A stretch of 42,557 nucleotides of DNA from Acidobacteriaceae bacterium (GTDB taxonomy: Bacteria; Acidobacteriota; Terriglobia; Terriglobales; Acidobacteriaceae), in contig JASHNW010000006.1 of NCBI GenBank assembly GCA_030041435.1, positions 1-42,557 of the forward strand, in the 5' to 3' direction. The notes below the pieces were generated by a model. It was given only the letters and a program-made list of their open reading frames with translations, was not told the origin of the DNA and did not search any database. Shown one piece after another: positions 42,397 through 42,557 of the stretch; position 1 is the stretch's first letter; each line of letters starts with the position of its first letter. The position numbers and the translations under genes are program-made.

Positions 42397-42557
42397 ATGA
42401 AAGCGAGTCTTGTCCTGATTGCAGTCGCAGCGTTCGCGATTTCGGCGGGCGCCCAAACCGCCAGTTCCGCGAGTTCGGCCAGCGCCGCAGGCGCCGCGCA
42501 GGCCGGCAATGCTTCTGCGAGTGCGGAACAAGCCACCGGAGTCTCCGCCGAGCTCAC
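42397..42557 (+). CDS. Exported Ala/Ser-rich protein, truncated by the window edge
   Basis: The first 53 residues are visible. A signal peptide (MKASLVLIAVAAFAISAGAQ) with a clean AGA-Q cleavage site is followed by a low-complexity Ala/Ser/Gly stretch. GAGG lies eight bases before ATG 42397. The frame is open at the right edge. The Ala/Ser linker suggests a surface-exposed protein; the domain beyond cannot be seen. Confidence 0.7.
   Translation, partial: MKASLVLIAVAAFAISAGAQTASSASSASAAGAAQAGNASASAEQATGVSAEL

Overview
The window is a GC-rich bacterial chromosome segment. It most likely comes from an acidobacterium of the Terriglobia type, inferred from gene content rather than from a marker gene. 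Pointers are a PknB-type kinase fused to a TolB/WD40-like propeller, a TPR protein with an HExxH site, an EF-P with an unusual loop tip, a LysW-like acidic carrier, many exported proteins, glycoside hydrolases and sparse Shine-Dalgarno sites. No rRNA, tRNA, CRISPR array or phage genes were seen.

Layout. 1-5 kb: a GH42 beta-galactosidase cut by the left edge, an HI0933-family flavoprotein and a GH78-type alpha-L-rhamnosidase. 4.9-6.2 kb: an IS481-family element sits inside the last part of a molybdenum hydroxylase (xanthine dehydrogenase-like) remnant. 6.5-9.9 kb: Hsp20 and ClpB, each followed by a clear terminator. 10.2-12.3 kb: a small Cys/His protein and a PoxB-like ThDP enzyme. 12.7-15.3 kb: a six-gene operon (ArsR, AHSA1/SRPBCC, DoxX, VOC, two DUF1801) read from one promoter-operator. 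15.4-20.3 kb: a Tat-exported class V aminotransferase fold protein, trpE, an exported protein, a GNAT enzyme and trpG. 20.3-25.7 kb: an exported protein, efp, a TPR/metallopeptidase protein, a small membrane protein and a PIN-RHH toxin-antitoxin pair. 25.7-29.4 kb: hisS with a large in-frame insert, then aspS. 29.4-35.5 kb: a MITE-like hairpin, the kinase, a beta-barrel-like protein, a catalytically dead rhomboid and an M28 peptidase. 35.7-38.6 kb: a LysW-like protein, a CarboxypepD_reg protein and rpsA with a long leader. 38.8-41.6 kb: an ECF sigma / membrane anti-sigma / Spy-like operon and a REC-GGDEF protein. 41.9-42.6 kb: a second small Cys/His protein and an exported protein cut by the right edge.

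Functionally, ClpB and Hsp20 form a disaggregation pair; TrpE and TrpG together make anthranilate synthase; HisRS, AspRS, EF-P and S1 serve translation. The sigma, anti-sigma and Spy-like genes look like an envelope-stress circuit. The accessory signals that deserve attention are the HisRS insert, the TA module between direct repeats, the IS481 junction that restores a reading frame when removed, the MITE-like hairpin abutting aspS, the dead rhomboid, the orphan LysW-like carrier, and two small proteins sharing a C-x2-C-x19-H-x-C motif.
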